From assembly GCA_900315765.1 (NCBI GenBank), contig ONAK01000011.1, positions 1-46,011 on the forward strand: 46,011 bases of DNA, in the 5' to 3' direction. The first letter of the stretch is position 1; every line of letters begins with the position of its first letter. Positions 44,924-46,011 of this stretch are shown here, piece by piece. The position numbers and the translations under genes are program-made. The stretch comes from an uncultured Prevotella sp. (GTDB taxonomy: Bacteria > Bacteroidota > Bacteroidia > Bacteroidales > Bacteroidaceae). The notes beneath the pieces were generated by a model. It was not told where the DNA came from, searched no databases, and saw only the letters and a list, made by a program, of their open reading frames with translations.

Positions 44924-44928
44924 CGCCC

Positions 44929-45405
44929 TTACGCGTTTAGAAACATCACCTTTCTGCGATTATTGCTCGGTCGCACGGCAAAATGAATCCAAACAGCACC
45001 ATAGCGATTCTTTTCGATCAAGAGTTCATCGAAGTCATGCTGCGACTCTTTCGCGTAGTTGATAAGGATGGCCGCATAGCAGATAGCCTGCTCCATTCCC
45101 GAGGTTCGGATATCCACCGCGCACCCAGTAAGATGGTTCGAATTCGCCGCCCCACCAATCTTCCTATTCAACTGCGGACTACGGTATCCCGAATTGATAA
45201 TTATCGGAACTCCCCTCCCTTTGGAGGGGTCGGGGGAGGCTCTCTCGCGCAGCACTTCAAGCCAAGTGCAAAGGCGCTTGAGGTTCGCAATCGCCTCATG
45301 GCTTGGGATATTATAAACTTCTTTGTGGCTTGATGCGGTCATCTCGCCAAGAGTGAAATGCTCACTCAACTTTGCATTACTGTTTAATTGTACTATTGGT
45401 TCCAT
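44929..45405 (-). CDS. M15-family D-Ala-D-Ala carboxypeptidase-like protein
   Basis: A 158-residue peptidase M15A protein. HFTLGEMTAS opens the domain and IIINSGYRSPQLNRKIGGA is the family core. The zinc ligands are His91 and Asp98 in SNHLTGCAVDI and His141 in WIHFAV. There is no signal peptide, as in phage endolysin-type members. Residues 55-66 (ASPDPSKGRG and neighbours) interrupt a normally short loop and are encoded by a G/C-rich palindromic element. It starts 3 bases after the stop of the damaged VirE-type gene, so the two were one operon. Confidence 0.85.
   Translation of the reverse strand: MEPIVQLNSNAKLSEHFTLGEMTASSHKEVYNIPSHEAIANLKRLCTWLEVLRERASPDPSKGRGVPIIINSGYRSPQLNRKIGGAANSNHLTGCAVDIRTSGMEQAICYAAILINYAKESQHDFDELLIEKNRYGAVWIHFAVRPSNNRRKVMFLNA
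45211..45239 (-). repeat. G/C-rich palindromic element inserted in frame in the M15 gene
   Basis: CCCCTCC (45212-45218) and GGAGGGG (45223-45229) form a perfect stem with a 4-base loop, followed by TCGGGGGAGG. It reads in frame as SPDPSKGRG with no stop and lies in a surface loop. It looks like a dispersed repeat that has entered a coding region. I recall similar intergenic elements in Bacteroidales, but could not check. Confidence 0.65.
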
Positions 45406-45408
45406 TTT

Positions 45409-46011
45409 TTACCTTTTCTTGTATTTTTCCTCTTTTTCAAAACTGTGCTCTGTGCGCTGTGCGCAGTAGCCACGATTGGTCCATGTCCTAATCATGTGCA
45501 TAGTGTCACGCCTATTGGCATTCTTACCTTGCTGCTGACGAATGCGGATAGCATCTTCAAGCGTAAACACATCCGGCAGCAACTCCAGCATGTTTTGCGG
45601 ACCACGGATACCAATGCGCTCGCCTACGCGATTAGCTGCCTCATCTTGCACCAAAGGTCGTACTGCAGACTCCAGCGTACAAAGTCCTCAATGTTCTTTT
45701 CCCACTGATTGCCGTTGGCAACATAGAGCACACAGGCTTTAAGCCAGGCTATCACGATGGCGCGATGACTCAGATTCCAATAGGTTTCGTCCTGACTCAG
45801 TCGAGCGAACTCGGCACATTCCTCTTGCAGCTTTTTGGCCAACTTGAATGCCTGAGGACAATCTACCCTACCGCGAGCGGCTACCAGATTATCGATGTAA
45901 GGCTTTAGTTCCTCATCGAATGCAGAATCGTATTTTCCGTAGATGGGCTGCTCAGCACCTATCTCCATTTCGGGGATGGTGCAGAAGTTGATACGACTGA
46001 TAGGACCATCT
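45409..46011 (-). pseudogene. BT4734/VirE-type protein, C-terminal part, frameshifted, runs off window
   Basis: The frame open at the window edge (DGPISRINF, then LSHRAIVIAWLKACVLYVANG and YDLWCKM) is homologous to the C-terminus of the protein at 1872-4094 (DGSFNRISF, DTSHRAVIMAWLRAMVLYIAEG, YDMWVKM). It stops at 45624. The homology resumes in another frame (EAANRVGERIGIRGPQN, LLPDVFTLEDA) and ends at 45409. Compared with the left copy, about seven residues are missing at the switch, so a loss of about 20 bases is the likely cause. The 5' part is outside the window. Confidence 0.8.

Noticed and set aside
1-46011. tRNA or rRNA genes
   Set aside because: All intergenic gaps are under 300 bases and I saw no cloverleaf-like or conserved rRNA sequence in them. 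A covariance-model scan would settle this.

Overview
The window looks like a chromosomal segment of a gut or rumen Bacteroidales bacterium, most likely Prevotella or Segatella-like. Evidence for this: Bacteroidetes-type promoters (TAnnTTTG at -7, sometimes TTTG/TTGG about 20 bases upstream), no Shine-Dalgarno leaders, and family content typical of the group. That content includes a BT4734/VirE-type protein, an OadG with a lamin-tail domain, DUF5686, an AddAB-like pair, a GH57/GT4/debranching glycogen cluster and DUF2207. No rRNA, tRNA, CRISPR array, transposase or integrase was seen. No gene-free stretch exceeds 300 bases.

Layout. (1) 1-4170: an accessory module of two unrecognised proteins and a BT4734/VirE-type protein with an archaeo-eukaryotic-primase-like N-terminus. 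It carries two kinds of iteron-like repeat, an A/T-only tract and a strong terminator. (2) 4266-8085 (minus): methylmalonyl-CoA mutase, visibly damaged. mutA has lost its 3' end and is fused in frame to the mutB start codon, and mutB is frameshifted by an inferred 41-base loss. (3) 8313-13339 (plus): an AspT/YidE-type transporter, then the OadG, biotin-carrier and OadB parts of a sodium-pumping decarboxylase, then a translationally coupled LuxR-type regulator. (4) 13349-25489 (plus): tagaturonate reductase, uvrA, a DUF5686 outer-membrane protein, and the AddA-like and AddB-like helicase/nucleases, nearly all overlapping. (5) 25472-27434 (minus): potassium channel and MFS transporter. (6) 27547-29626 (plus): lipoprotein, rsmG and an MBL hydrolase. 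A SulP transporter (minus) and an Ala-rich lipoprotein (plus) follow. (7) 32148-38133 (minus): glycogen debranching enzyme, GT4, GH57, lipoprotein and exonuclease III. (8) 38286-44815 (minus): DUF2207 protein, 69-aa protein, 5'-nucleotidase, TMEM43-like protein, miaA and a DAG-kinase-like gene. (9) 44929-46011 (minus): an M15 peptidase and a second, frameshifted BT4734/VirE-type gene running off the window.

How it fits together. Mutase and decarboxylase components belong to the succinate-propionate branch of fermentation, but the mutase is broken as sequenced and no decarboxylase alpha subunit is present here. The glycogen cluster is a coherent polysaccharide-storage unit. The AddAB-UvrA block is DNA repair.

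The most striking non-coding signal is a set of short-period (7-9 base) degenerate tandem repeats, each family with a different unit. They sit at gene junctions, sometimes overlapping stop and start codons, and sometimes lie in frame inside genes (miaA, the AddA-like gene). A separate G/C-rich palindrome lies in frame inside the M15 peptidase. The best candidate for an undescribed system is the left primase-like module with its repeats. All functional statements come from reading motifs by eye; no database search was run.
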